A stretch of DNA of 64,000 nt from SABY01 sp964593705 (lineage in GTDB: Bacteria; Bacteroidota; Bacteroidia; Bacteroidales; 4484-276), in NCBI GenBank assembly GCA_964593705.1, contig CAZQIV010000009.1:18187-82186 (forward strand), in the 5' to 3' direction. The position numbers and the translations under genes were made by a program. This document shows positions 54,300 to 64,000 of the stretch, piece by piece (positions within the stretch are counted from its first letter, which is position 1; the number at the start of each line of letters is the position of its first letter). The notes beneath the pieces were generated by a model. That model was not told the DNA's origin. It saw only the letters and a program-made list of their open reading frames with translations, and did not search any database.

Positions 54300-54683
54300 A
54301 TGACCGAAAGCGTCCGAATAGATAAATGGCTTTGGGCTGTCAGGGCTTTCAAAACCCGCAGCATGGCAACCGATGCTTGTCGCTCAGGAAAAGTAACCAT
54401 CAAAGGCCAGGAAGTAAAACCATCGAGAGATGTGAAGATTGATGATGAAATTAAGGTTGTTATCAATCCACATTTTACACGATCGTTGAAAGTAATACAA
54501 CTCCTGGCAAACAGGGTGGGGGCGAAGTTGGTTGCAACTTATGCCGAAGATATAACACCTGTGGAAGAACATGAACGTTTCAAGAAATACAACGAGCTGA
54601 ATTGGGAACGCCGTGACCGCGGTGTTGGTCGCCCTACAAAAAAGGAACGTCGCGACATCGAACGATTGAAGGGAGATGAATGA
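54300..54683 (+). CDS. S4-domain RNA-binding protein (Hsp15-like)
   Basis: 127 residues. N-terminal S4 domain: VRIDKWLWAVRAFKTRSMATDACRSGKV...GQEVKPSRDVKIDDEI, then a basic C-terminal extension (RRDRGVGRPTKKERRDIERL). Typical length and motifs for Hsp15/RqcP-like proteins, which bind 50S subunits carrying nascent chain-tRNA during ribosome rescue. Stand-alone gene. Confidence 0.9.
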   Translation: MTESVRIDKWLWAVRAFKTRSMATDACRSGKVTIKGQEVKPSRDVKIDDEIKVVINPHFTRSLKVIQLLANRVGAKLVATYAEDITPVEEHERFKKYNELNWERRDRGVGRPTKKERRDIERLKGDE

Positions 54684-54897
54684 TAGGTGGGATGTGCCAT
54701 TATCCAATTAATGCTGATTTTGCCGATTATGCCGATTATGCTGATTATGCCAATGATGCCAATGATGCAGTACAGACAAGGCATGCCTTGTCTCCTGTAA
54801 AAAAGACAAGGCATGCCTTGTCTCTACACCATCAAAATCATCCCCACAATTTTAATACGAATTCATTCCAATACAACAAAAAACATAATAATAGAAA
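54684..54897. repeat. 9-bp tandem repeats and GACAAGGCATGCCTTGTC palindromes
   Basis: 54705-54770 is a (GCCGATTAT)n array degenerating to GCCAATGAT. Two copies of AGACAAGGCATGCCTTGTCT follow (54774-54793 and 54804-54823), the same palindrome as at 54142. The rest is leader of the aminotransferase. Confidence 0.8.
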
Positions 54898-56088
54898 ATG
54901 CGAACACAACGACAATTATTTTTCGACCATCTGGCTCTGCCATCGGTTTTCCCGATGGAGCTTGAAATAGATCATGCCAAAGGAATTTATATGTATTCAC
55001 CTGATGGTAAAAAATACATCGACCTGGTGTCGGGAGTTTGTGTTTCAAATCTTGGACATGGACATCCTGCGATAATTGAGGCCGTGAAAACGCAGGTTGA
55101 TAAATACATGCACCTGATGGTTTACGGCGAGTTCATCCAGTCGCCACAGGTAATGCTGGCCCGCGAATTGACGGAATTGTTGCCCGATAAACTTAACTCG
55201 GTCTATTTTGTAAATTCCGGAAGCGAGGCCGTGGATGGGGCTTTGAAATTAGCTAAAAGGTTTACAAGCCGCACCGAGTTGGTTGGTTTTAAAAATGCCT
55301 ACCATGGCGGAACACACGGTGCATTTAGCATGTTAGGAAACGAAGATATAAAATATGCTTACCGGCCTTTGCTCCCCGATACACGATTTTTAAGCTTCAA
55401 TAATTTTGACGATTTAGAGCAGATTACCGAAAGAACTGCCTGCGTTTTGGTAGAACCGGTGCAGGCTGAGGCCGGCATCATTGTTCCTGAAAATGATTTC
55501 CTGAAGGCCTTACGTAAAAAATGCAACGAAACCGGCGCTATGCTAATTTTTGATGAAATCCAGGTTGGCTTTGGCCGTACAGGAAAATTATTTTGCTTTG
55601 AGCATTACGATGTTGTGCCGGATATTCTATGCCTGGCAAAGGGCATGGGTGCTGGAATGCCCATTGGGGCTTTTGTTGCCGATAAAAAAATGATGTTAAC
55701 GTTTACAAAAAATCCTGATTTTGGTCATATTACAACCTTTGGGGGGCATCCGGTGAGTGCAGCAGCAGCACTGGCAAACCTTGAGGTTTTATCGGATAAG
55801 AAAAGTCCTGTAGCCGAAGTGGAAGAAAAAGGAAGACTTTATGAAGAAAGCTTACGTGATCATCCTAAAGTTGTAAAAATCAGACGTAAAGGCTTATTGA
55901 TGAGCGTTGAATTAGAATCCCTGGAAATTAATAATAATGCCATGAAGGCCTTGCTTGAACATGGCCTGGTTACCGATCCCTTCTTTTTTATGCCACAAGC
56001 TTTTAGGATTGCTCCTCCCTTAACTATAACGAAAGAGGAAGTTTTGATGACCATCGATTTAGTCAATAAATCGCTGGATTCTCTATAA
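54898..56088 (+). CDS. Class III PLP-dependent aminotransferase
   Basis: 396 residues. Fold-type I aminotransferase with VNSGSEAVDGALKLA (PLP phosphate), AYHGGTHG, LIFDEIQVGFGRTG (Asp219 contacts the pyridine N), and LAKGMGAGMPIGAF with Schiff-base Lys248. TTFGGHPVSAAAALA completes the active site. Family includes ornithine/acetylornithine and other omega-amino-acid aminotransferases; the precise substrate cannot be set from sequence. Single gene, preceded by palindromic repeats. Confidence 0.9.
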   Translation: MRTQRQLFFDHLALPSVFPMELEIDHAKGIYMYSPDGKKYIDLVSGVCVSNLGHGHPAIIEAVKTQVDKYMHLMVYGEFIQSPQVMLARELTELLPDKLNSVYFVNSGSEAVDGALKLAKRFTSRTELVGFKNAYHGGTHGAFSMLGNEDIKYAYRPLLPDTRFLSFNNFDDLEQITERTACVLVEPVQAEAGIIVPENDFLKALRKKCNETGAMLIFDEIQVGFGRTGKLFCFEHYDVVPDILCLAKGMGAGMPIGAFVADKKMMLTFTKNPDFGHITTFGGHPVSAAAALANLEVLSDKKSPVAEVEEKGRLYEESLRDHPKVVKIRRKGLLMSVELESLEINNNAMKALLEHGLVTDPFFFMPQAFRIAPPLTITKEEVLMTIDLVNKSLDSL

Positions 56089-56859
56089 TAATTAAAATTG
56101 TGATTATAAAAGTTGTTTTTAGAATTTGCTCCCCTGGCTGACTTTTACCAATTACAAATGATTTTTGTCTTGTTTAACCCTAACTTGGACAAGCCAAAAC
56201 CAAACAAGGTGATCATGTAAAATTTATGGTGTATTCCTGTTTTGGTTTGTCCAAGTTAGTCGGCAAAATTTATAAATGCATATTTTGCAATTAAGAGCTT
56301 TATTATTTATCTTCCTTTCATATTAACAACAATGCATTTTAAATTTTGCATGGGTATCTTATCTCTAATATTCTGCCAAAAAATGGCAGAATATTAGAGA
56401 TAAGATACTACGTTTTTCCCGGGGAGAAAAAAGCCTTTCAGGGAAAAAACCGCAGCATAAATATCGTTAACATGTTAGCATTAGTGGTTTTTTAAGAGCC
56501 TAACAGAGTTTAATCCCGCACATGCGGGACTGTCAGGTTAAGCATATTTTCCAAATAAGTTTTGCAGGCTGAAAGCCTGGAACATCAAAGAAAAGATATT
56601 ATTGCTGTAAAAAATACCAGGCTGAAGGCCTGGGACAAAAAATTGTATCAGGCCTTCAGCCTGAATTTACTATTCCTTTTGTGCTAAAGAGGAGCGTTGC
56701 TCCTCCTTTTGATATTTAAGGCTTTCAGCCTTTTTTGTAAAATCCACTTACTCAAAAATCACAAATATTTCCTTAACCTGACGGCTATGCACACGTGCGG
56801 GACTGTCAGGGTTCAAATAAGAAAGGCCATTATGCAGCTTATGTTCCTGATTTTTAAAC
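56089..56859. repeat. Intergenic inverted repeats (ACTTGGACAA, TCTAATATTCTGCCA, CTGACAG families)
   Basis: No gene. 56187-56255: TAACTTGGACAAGCCAAAAC pairs with TTTTGGTTTGTCCAAGTTA (one mismatch). 56354-56408: perfect inverted repeat with 25-bp arms ending TCTAATATTCTGCCA, loop AAAAA; a second copy is at 63946-63992. 56499-56538 and 56765-56815: CTGACAG-type hairpins enclosing CCCGCACATGCGGG and a variant. 56565-56735: AGGCTGAAAGCCTGG and CAGGCCTTCAGCCTG words. Confidence 0.8.
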
Positions 56860-58548
56860 CTATTTATACTTTATAAAATTAAATCCCACACTGATCCCAA
56901 CATAGTAATCATAGATTTTTTCTTTTGAAAATGCCAGGCTGTTGTAGGTATCATTATCCGAATTTATAAGATAAGTGTCGGTTTTGGACGAACTTGACCG
57001 GGTAAAGGGAAACGAAAGCTGCAAACCAACGAAAAGCGTATTGTCAGGATTCTTTCTGTTGAGAGGGAAAAAGCCGTTTAATTTAATGAATCCTTCTGCC
57101 AAAAATGATTTGTAATCCACAATATCATTGTATTCCTTGTCGCGATTTGTGTAGTAATTGTAAAAAATATCATCGGTAATGATTTGTCCGTTATATTGCG
57201 GATATTCTCCAAATCGCGAAAATGCTCCACTTGTCTCATACTTGCCCTGGAATGGCACCATCAGGTTAACCCCTGCTTGTAAAGAGAAAGATGTCATTCC
57301 CAGAAATTCTTTCTCAAATTTTTTGCGCAGTGAGGCAAAAACAGGTATCTTGAACATATAAGTCGAAATCGTTTCTTCAAACCCACTTCCTGAATAGTGG
57401 ATCAGGCATGTGTCGCCGGCACGGTCGGAAAAGGCGTAGGGTTTCTGATTAAAATTTGTACTGGAGATATGGAACCGGGTATAATGCAACGAGATCCCAA
57501 TACCCAGGCCAAAAAGAGGTTTTGTTTTGTTTTGAATCCATTTGTCGGGATTCCGGTATTTTGTGATTGTAAAACCTGCACCGGCGCTGTAGCCAATATT
57601 ATTTTCAAAATCTGAATCAGCAGAAAACTGAGCAAGGTTGTTGGCGGATTGTATAATCCCACCACCTTCCAGGTAAACTGCATAAGCGTTTCCATTCCAT
57701 TTATATGGCTGGAGTGCTACCTTAAATCCGCCATCGATCACTTTTTTACCATCTCTTTTCCATTCCAGAGGAACACGGTATTTTTCGCTATTTAACCCGT
57801 AAGCACTATCGATATAAATTTTGGCACGATTTGAAATAAATCCCAAATTTAGTTTCCCTTCCTTATCAAACTTCACGGTAAGATTTCGGTCATACACATT
57901 TTCTTCAAAATCAATTTTTATTATTGCAATAATTTCTTTTTGGATGCCATTGGTTAGGATCACCTCATTTTTACTCTGGCCGGGATCACTTAATCTGATA
58001 GAAGAAATTTTTGCTTGCTGCTTGTTAGTGGTAATCGTAAACAGGTATTTTTGGGATGCAGCTTTTGACCAGCTTGTCTTTGAAAAACGCTTTTCAATTT
58101 CAAAAACAATCACTCTATCCGAGCTAAGTTTTGTTGTATCGAGACCTGTTTCCAGATATTGATACCCAATTTTACCAATGTTATATTGAGCATAAATTGC
58201 CCTGATCAATTGGATGTACCTTTCTACCGATACGAACTTCAAGTATTCGTCAATCAAGGGATTTTTTTTCGACAAATTCATACTTCTGGCTGTAGTGGTA
58301 TCTGACCCTTCATTTACGGGAATGTCGAAAATTATATTTTGGGTTTCGAAGCAATCTTTGAAAATGCTTTCCCACGAAGGCTCAATTATTCCGGGCTTTG
58401 AACTTTCAAACATTGAGGCATCCCTGTAATCATTCATTAATGAGCGGGCCGCTATTAGGTTCGGGTTTTCTTTCTTCTCCTGCCCATAAATGCCCTGCGT
58501 GAACAGAAAAGCTGAAAACAATATTATTAATAAGTTTTTTATCATCAT
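56860..58548 (-). CDS. Outer-membrane beta-barrel-like protein of unknown family
   Basis: 562 residues with signal peptide (to about residue 22, GIYGQ). Residues 25-290 are soluble and mixed alpha/beta. From about residue 300 to the end (SFPFTRSSSSKT...YDYYVGISVGFNFIKYK) there are amphipathic strands ending in an aromatic-rich strand, consistent with a barrel. No family recognised. It starts 8 bp after the stop of the broken BACON-type gene (58557), so it is in the same transcription unit. In frame and intact, unlike its upstream neighbours. Confidence 0.75.
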   Translation of the reverse strand: MMIKNLLIILFSAFLFTQGIYGQEKKENPNLIAARSLMNDYRDASMFESSKPGIIEPSWESIFKDCFETQNIIFDIPVNEGSDTTTARSMNLSKKNPLIDEYLKFVSVERYIQLIRAIYAQYNIGKIGYQYLETGLDTTKLSSDRVIVFEIEKRFSKTSWSKAASQKYLFTITTNKQQAKISSIRLSDPGQSKNEVILTNGIQKEIIAIIKIDFEENVYDRNLTVKFDKEGKLNLGFISNRAKIYIDSAYGLNSEKYRVPLEWKRDGKKVIDGGFKVALQPYKWNGNAYAVYLEGGGIIQSANNLAQFSADSDFENNIGYSAGAGFTITKYRNPDKWIQNKTKPLFGLGIGISLHYTRFHISSTNFNQKPYAFSDRAGDTCLIHYSGSGFEETISTYMFKIPVFASLRKKFEKEFLGMTSFSLQAGVNLMVPFQGKYETSGAFSRFGEYPQYNGQIITDDIFYNYYTNRDKEYNDIVDYKSFLAEGFIKLNGFFPLNRKNPDNTLFVGLQLSFPFTRSSSSKTDTYLINSDNDTYNSLAFSKEKIYDYYVGISVGFNFIKYK

Positions 58549-58556
58549 TTCCGGTT

Positions 58557-61500
58557 TTATTGCACCACAATTTTTGAGTTATAAAATTTGTTTCCGATTG
58601 CTGCCCTAAAAATATAGACACCCGGACGAAGGCTTTCGGTTTCATAAATGGTAAGTATTTCAGCCGGATTTATCTGCTTCCATTCATTGGAATAAACCAC
58701 CTGATTTGAAGTATTTATAATGCTGCAACTTACTTTATCATTGCCCGATAGGTTAAAAAACTGAAGCCTGATCTGTCCATTTGTTGGGTTCGGAAAAATC
58801 TTGTAGGGCAGTTCCATCAATTCATTCATGCCAACGGGGGTATTGTTGTCTAAAAATGAAACTGACTCGCAGCCGTTGCCATTTTTAAATGTTAAACTCA
58901 CAAAATATTTATAGATTGCAGGATCGAAAGTGTGATCAACAGGCAGTCGGCAATACCAGTCATTTTTATCGGGAATAATGGTTTTCTCATTGAGCTGTCC
59001 TGATGGCTCCATCGTGTACCAGCCCCATTGGTAGTTGTATAGTTCAACATCCGAATTAAGACATAGCAACATGTTATCTCCCTCTTTCTTTTGCACCGTT
59101 GTTTTCGGAGGAGCATCTTCATTAGAAACAGAAATAGTATTAACATTTGAAACACCGCAAGAAAATACGTTGTAGGTGAACAGTGTAAGTTCGTAATCGC
59201 CGGGAGGTCCATCCCAGTCTATTACGGCAATATTGCCCGGGTATTCTTTAATCATGTTTTCCTGGTAGCTAAGTTGCCATGAAAAATATTCACCGTTTTC
59301 AAAATCGGATGCAGCATAAATAACGCCGGCCTGGTTTCGGCAAACAGTTGGCGGGCCTTCAATATTTCTTGGTGTAGGGGCGGGATTTACGCTTATTGTA
59401 AAGAAAGTGCTGTCGGTGGTGCCATAATTATAAATCACAAGAAAATAGGTAGTGGTAAGTTGTGGTGAAAAAACCTGGTTGGCCGGGATGGCCAGGGAGT
59501 CTGTGTTTAAATTTGGATCGCCGGGCTCCGAAAACCATTTATACCATCGTGCCCCAAAAGTTCCGGTAACACTTATAGTTGGATAATCAGGTGAAGTGGT
59601 GTCGATTTGCTCGCCCGGGCATACGGCCAGCGTGTCGCCTTCATTATTAAAAATAATTTTTGGGCCAATCTCAAAGGCTGTAAAATCGATGCTAATGTCT
59701 GCCTCCTGGGCATTATTGTAAACTGCGTTGGGTGGATCAAAGAAATATCCGAATTTTTCCGGCCTTACTATGCCCACCCATCCATAAGGTTTTTGATGAG
59801 AAAAAAGCCGTTATTATCAGTATGCAGGGTATCATAATCGATAATTATATCAACATTCGTTAAGGGAACTTGCTGATCCCTTTCAACGGATACCGTTCCC
59901 GAAATATTTATAAAATTAAAACTGTTTTTTCCCTGCTGGAAATAAAAGTAATTAATAAAGCTGCTGTCCGGCGAACTGAAAATTAAATAGGAAGATCTGC
60001 CATAATATCCATTTTCATTTGGATTTACACGTAATTGAATAGAATCGTTATGGATGCCCGAATTTTTATTCAAGCTGTACCAGGTTGGGTTGGGTTCGGT
60101 GGGCGACTGCTCCACCATATAATTATCGAGGTTTGAAAATGTGTAAATATTTATCGAATCAATATCCGATGAAAATCGATAAAAGGTTGGGTCGATGATT
60201 ATGAAGGGTTCGAAAGGCGAATACTGATATACATCAACCACATCCCCAGCATTTGGATATGACCAGTCCCAAAGTATCGGTACCGCTAATTATTGTTTCT
60301 ATCCAGGTTGTATCTCCACCAACAATTTCGGCTTGCCAGGTGTTCAGGTTTACTGTATCCACAACAAAGTAAAGGGTATCGGTAAGGTTTCCTGTTATGC
60401 GCTCACGCGGTGAGGCCAGCAGGTAATGATCCAATCCCGAATATTGAAAAACAGAAACAATATCCTCAACAGTAGAACCAATAGAGTCGGCAAAAATCCT
60501 AAGGTTTGCTTCTCTGGTGAGCAGGCTTGTGTTGGGGTCAATTGTCAGAGCCAAAACATTGCCCGCTATGTTGTAGTCCGAAATCCATCCGGGAATAGCT
60601 GTGGTATCCAAACCCCAAACATCAACATTCACGGGTGTTATCTCAAAAAGCATAATTCCACCGCTGTGTACTATTTTTTGTTCGCGTGGAGTGGCAAGAA
60701 GGTACTTTTCGGGAGCAGCATACTGGAAAATGAAAACCGAATCGCTGATGTCAGGATTATTTTCATCAAAAATCCAAACAACAGTATCGCGGGTTTGTGC
60801 TGTAAAATTTGTATCCACATTCAGTTTAAGGATGGAATTGTTGGTTATCGAATATTGAATCCATTCGGGCAGTGTGCTTTCATCAACTTTTAAATTGCCT
60901 GCAAGGTTATGGGTCATGATATTGAAAACAACATTTGTATCACCCGAAAATAAAACAGTATCAGCCCGTGGTGAGGCCAGGATGTATGACTGATTGGCGG
61001 CGTACTGGAAAACAAACAGGGTGTCGCAGATATCCTGATTTGAAACACTGCAAACCAAAAGTGTATCCGAGCGGGATTGCTCCGTAGTATTTTCCGGAAC
61101 AGTAATACTGAGAGTGTCATTACCTATTTTTATAACATCTCCGAAGAATGAGGTGGCATCAAAAACAATACTGTCAACATTGTACCTGGTGATCTGTACA
61201 TTGAAAGTTTCACCTTCGTATGGGAGCAATTTTTCGCGGGGATCAAGGAGGATGTATGATGCTTCCTGGACAATCCGGAAAGTGTCAGCTGGAGAATTAC
61301 TGCCCACAGCCTTAATTCTACCATCAGCAATCCGGGATGTAGTTCCCGGATTTTCTGTAAACTTTATATTAACGGATGACGGGGTAGCAAGCCTTTGCTC
61401 AACATACCATCCGGGTTGTTGAAAAAATCAGTTTCCCATGTAACGTTAGCATCTACATTTAAAGTTACACTGTCGATATTCGAGCCGACATAACTTATTT

Positions 61501-62608
61501 TTGGTGATACAAATAGATAAGGAGGCGAGCTTCCCTCTTGAACAATTACTATTTGTGCTGAAACATCAGGATTATCAATGCCATTTAAATAAATTTCCGC
61601 TGTACGTGAAGTAGTATCTGCATTTACTAATATCTGGAAACTAACCGTATCATTGCCGGCACTAACAAAGTAGTTGCTTATCATACCCTCAGAAACATTG
61701 GTTGTATCGTCCACCGTCCATTGTATGTTAGCATTTACGGCAACTTCAAAAACAGTACCTGAACTATTAATAGTTCCTGAGGAGGGAGTTGCAATGATAT
61801 AATCCGAAGTATCCACATACTGTATTATGGTTAACTCGTCTTTTACATCAGGATCATCAGCATCCTGAATTTCGATAGTGGCATTCTGCAAAATATTTCC
61901 TGAATTTGGATCTACAACAAAAGTGATGGATTCGTTAGTTAGACTAGTTAAATCCACATGAATCCAGATTTCTGAAAAAACAGCAGTCCAGCTTTCCACA
62001 TTGAATGTTGTTACCGTAAAAGGTTTTGTTGTGTCTCCCTGCGGTGAAACAGTCTGGTATTTTGGCGAAACCAGGATAAAATGTTGAGGCTTACCTGCCT
62101 GTAAAACATATGCCGTGCCTGGAATTGTATCTAAATTGAGAATTCCCTTTATGAAAATTTCGGTGGATCGGGGTGTGATATTCGGATTTTCAGCTACGTC
62201 AATGGTAATGGTTGAGTCTGTATCATTTACATCAGGATTGCTGAGCCAATCGGTGTTTTCGGGAAAGGTAACGATAATAGTATCAAACGTGCTCTCTGTA
62301 AAATATTGAAAAGCAACACTTGATTGGTTGTATTGTGCAAAAGCAATTTCAGGCTGGGTAAAAATAGTGTCTCCTCTATAAGTTAGAGGGCTACGAGTAC
62401 TTTTGGTTTTTTCATTTATGAGATAATTTAGGATAGCAGTCCGGTCGAGTCTGCCTCCGCTGAGATCAGATATATCCTGAATGGCTTCTTTGTATGTGTC
62501 TCCACCAAAATCGGGATTTGCTTGCTGTGCAAAAGCTAAAGTGCCGGCCATCAAAAACATGATATTTAAGAGTCCGGCCAAAAATATTTTAGAGTAAGCG
62601 TTTTTCAT
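58557..62608 (-). pseudogene. BACON-repeat T9SS surface protein broken by three frameshifts
   Basis: Four consecutive minus-strand frames (62608-61364, 61307-60234, 60241-59768, 59777-58557) join into one about 1350-residue protein if three one- or two-base indels are repaired. They lie near 61404-61412 (after NNPDG, resuming YVEQRLATPSS), 60252-60260 (LVIS to NAGDVVDVYQ) and an A5 run near 59796 (FFLIK to KPYGWVGIVRPEK). The product has a signal peptide, about eight BACON-like beta-sandwich repeats (repeated YLLASPRE and YIL-SP with W-x-x-D/I), a carboxypeptidase-regulatory-like segment (SVERDQQVPLTNVDI), PKD/CHU-like domains and a T9SS type A domain (FPNPTNGQIRLQF to NSKIVVQ). BACON domains bind mucin or glycans. 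Each fragment alone lacks either the signal or the sorting domain. Confidence 0.82.
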
Positions 62609-62619
62609 TTTTCATTGTT

Positions 62620-63945
62620 TTAATTGAGCATGGCGTTTTGAATTACAATTTTACAATTCGGCAGCTTTTCTTCGAGGGTTTCCAAATTGCCCGAAACTTT
62701 GTCGGAGCTTAGGTAAAGTAATTTTAGTCCGGTTATTTTTTCAAGAGATTCAGGCAGTGCATCAAGCTTGTCCATCCATAAATTCAATTCCTCTAATTGA
62801 ACCAGATCACCAATTTCATCCGGAATATTTGTGGCTACCGCAGATGAAATATGCAATATTTTAATATTATTCAAATTACCGGCTTGCGATGGAATAGCAT
62901 TTAGTGTTCCGGTATTAATCAGCAAAGTCTCCAATTTTGGAATTTTTGAGAGAATCCTGAAGCTCTCCTCCAGATTATTTAATTTGTCAATTTCCAAACT
63001 AAAATATTTGAGGTTTTGAAGGCTGTCGAGCGATGTTGGCAATGTTGTAACAGGGTTGCCATCTAAAACCAGGTGCGAAAGATTCGTAAGCAGTCCAAGC
63101 TCAATAGGCAATACTGTTAACTCATTATTTCCGGCAAAAAGGTTTCTTAGTTTTGTTAGTTTACCGATTTCAGGTGGCAAATTGGTAATCTTGTTGCTGC
63201 CAATATCCAACCTTTCCAATTCAGTTAAATCCTTTACATCCGACTGTATAATTCCACCGATTTCATTTTGACTTAAGTTGAGGTATTTTAGTTTTTTTAC
63301 TTTCCACAATTCGGGCGGTATCTCGGTAAGGTCTGTATTACTTAAATCGAGTCTTGTGAGGTTTTTTAATTCGTAAACTTCTTTGGGGATGGTTTGCAGA
63401 GTATTTCCCGAAAGGTTTAGCTCTGTGTTTTTCCTGAGTTCGTTTTTATTTAATTCCATGAACAGGAAGCCATCCATGTTGATGGTTGTTTTGTTTCGCA
63501 TGCCCAATTCAGGGTTTATTGCAGATGAGAACAAAATTTCCCTCCCGGGTTTATTGGTGATTTTTCTAATCGAATCGGCGTTTATATTTTCATTACCCTG
63601 GATATCTAAAAGCAACAAATTTGGCATTTGCTGCAAGGCCAATGACAGGTGGGTTGGTGGGTCTATCCTGATAAGTGTAATATTTTCGTCCACAATGTTG
63701 TTAAAATCATTCTTACTTGCTGCAATAATAATTTTGCGTGTTTAATTTGCGAAAATGTTACAAAGGCTATCAAAATCAAGATGTCTGTTTCCACGCAGGT
63801 CGAGTATTTTCAAACCTGAAATCCTCCATAACTCCGATGGCAAATCTTCGATGTTATTATCTTTAAGCTCCAGGTGGGATAGCTTTGCCATTTTATAAAT
63901 TTTGACCGGCAAAGTGTTCAATTGATTGTTGTTTAGTTTTAGGCT
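62620..63945 (-). pseudogene. LRR protein with internal stop, 5' end replaced by a palindromic element
   Basis: The frame runs from the palindrome at about 63945 to 62620, interrupted by TAA at 63742-63744: ...LCNIFAN-stop-TRKIIIAASKND.... Both sides encode leucine-rich repeats of the disease-resistance/Ras-suppressor type (LTRLDLSNTDLTEIPPELWKVKKL, LERLDIGSNKITNLPPEIGKL). A GTG at 63693 could restart the downstream 357 codons. Upstream, LNNNQLNTLPVKIYKM continues the LRR into the palindrome, which brings a stop. It ends 12 bp before the BACON gene start. Probably dead or expressed only in part. Confidence 0.78.
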
Positions 63946-63992
63946 CTTATCTCTAATATTCTGCCATTTTTTGGCAGAATATTAGAGATAAG
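63946..63992. repeat. Palindromic element copy 2 inside an LRR gene
   Basis: Perfect inverted repeat with 21-bp arms (63946-63966 and 63972-63992, loop TTTTT) ending TCTAATATTCTGCCA, flanked on the right by GTACCCAT. The copy at 56350-56408 has the same arms and the matching ATGGGTA flank in the opposite orientation. It breaks the LRR reading frame. Confidence 0.85.
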
Positions 63993-64000
63993 GTACCCAT

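Noticed and set aside
59768..61412. Programmed ribosomal frameshifting in the BACON gene
   Set aside because: Three separate shifts in one gene, without consistent slippery heptamers or following structures, fit mutation or sequencing errors better.

Overview
The window looks like a chromosomal segment of a Bacteroidota bacterium, probably Bacteroidales or Marinilabiliales. The evidence is many secreted proteins ending in the type IX secretion (T9SS) type A sorting domain, a gingipain-like C25 protease, TAnnTTTG-type promoters, a LytS/LytTR-rich regulatory layout, and very repeat-rich intergenic DNA. Housekeeping genes (era, der, initiator tRNA) show it is chromosomal. A run of 89 N inside a 7-bp tandem array (4928-5016) marks an assembly gap.

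Layout. 1-34.4 kb is an accessory block read almost wholly on the minus strand. It holds large secreted proteins: LRR/PKD-like, S74 tail-fibre-like, GLUG, a double hydrolase, a beta-helix protein, two IgG-receptor-L-like LRR proteins, an esterase and a beta-lactamase-fold protein. Interleaved are two LytS-type histidine kinase plus LytTR regulator pairs and the debris of a third kinase. 35.2-47.6 kb is on the plus strand: a C25-type T9SS protein, then pgsB-pgsC-pgsW (poly-gamma-glutamate-type polymer synthesis), three envelope proteins, a DUF1624-type membrane acyltransferase and a lipoprotein. 47.8-56.1 kb is mostly core: radical SAM and CGGC proteins, era, initiator tRNA, der, a DEDDh exonuclease, an S4 protein and a class III aminotransferase. 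56.9-64 kb is a minus-strand surface-protein locus that is visibly decaying: three frameshifts, one nonsense codon and a palindrome insertion.

How the parts work together. Four secreted-protein genes (starts at 8189, 15257, 24636 and 33118) share one promoter design: a TAnnTTTA -7 box, then 34 bp upstream the first of two or three TGAACG(CCGGGG) direct repeats at exact 21-bp spacing. That is the geometry of LytTR binding sites, and the LytTR regulators are encoded in the same block. The best reading is a local sensor-regulator system controlling a battery of T9SS cargo. This is the main candidate for an undescribed system here. The second is the pgsBCW operon of a diderm, which carries a candidate outer-membrane barrel and other envelope genes.

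The intergenic DNA contains several families of palindromic repeats. One places long perfect hairpins of unrelated arm sequence in conserved flanks. Another has produced three 191-bp tandem copies of the 5' head of the initiator tRNA gene.
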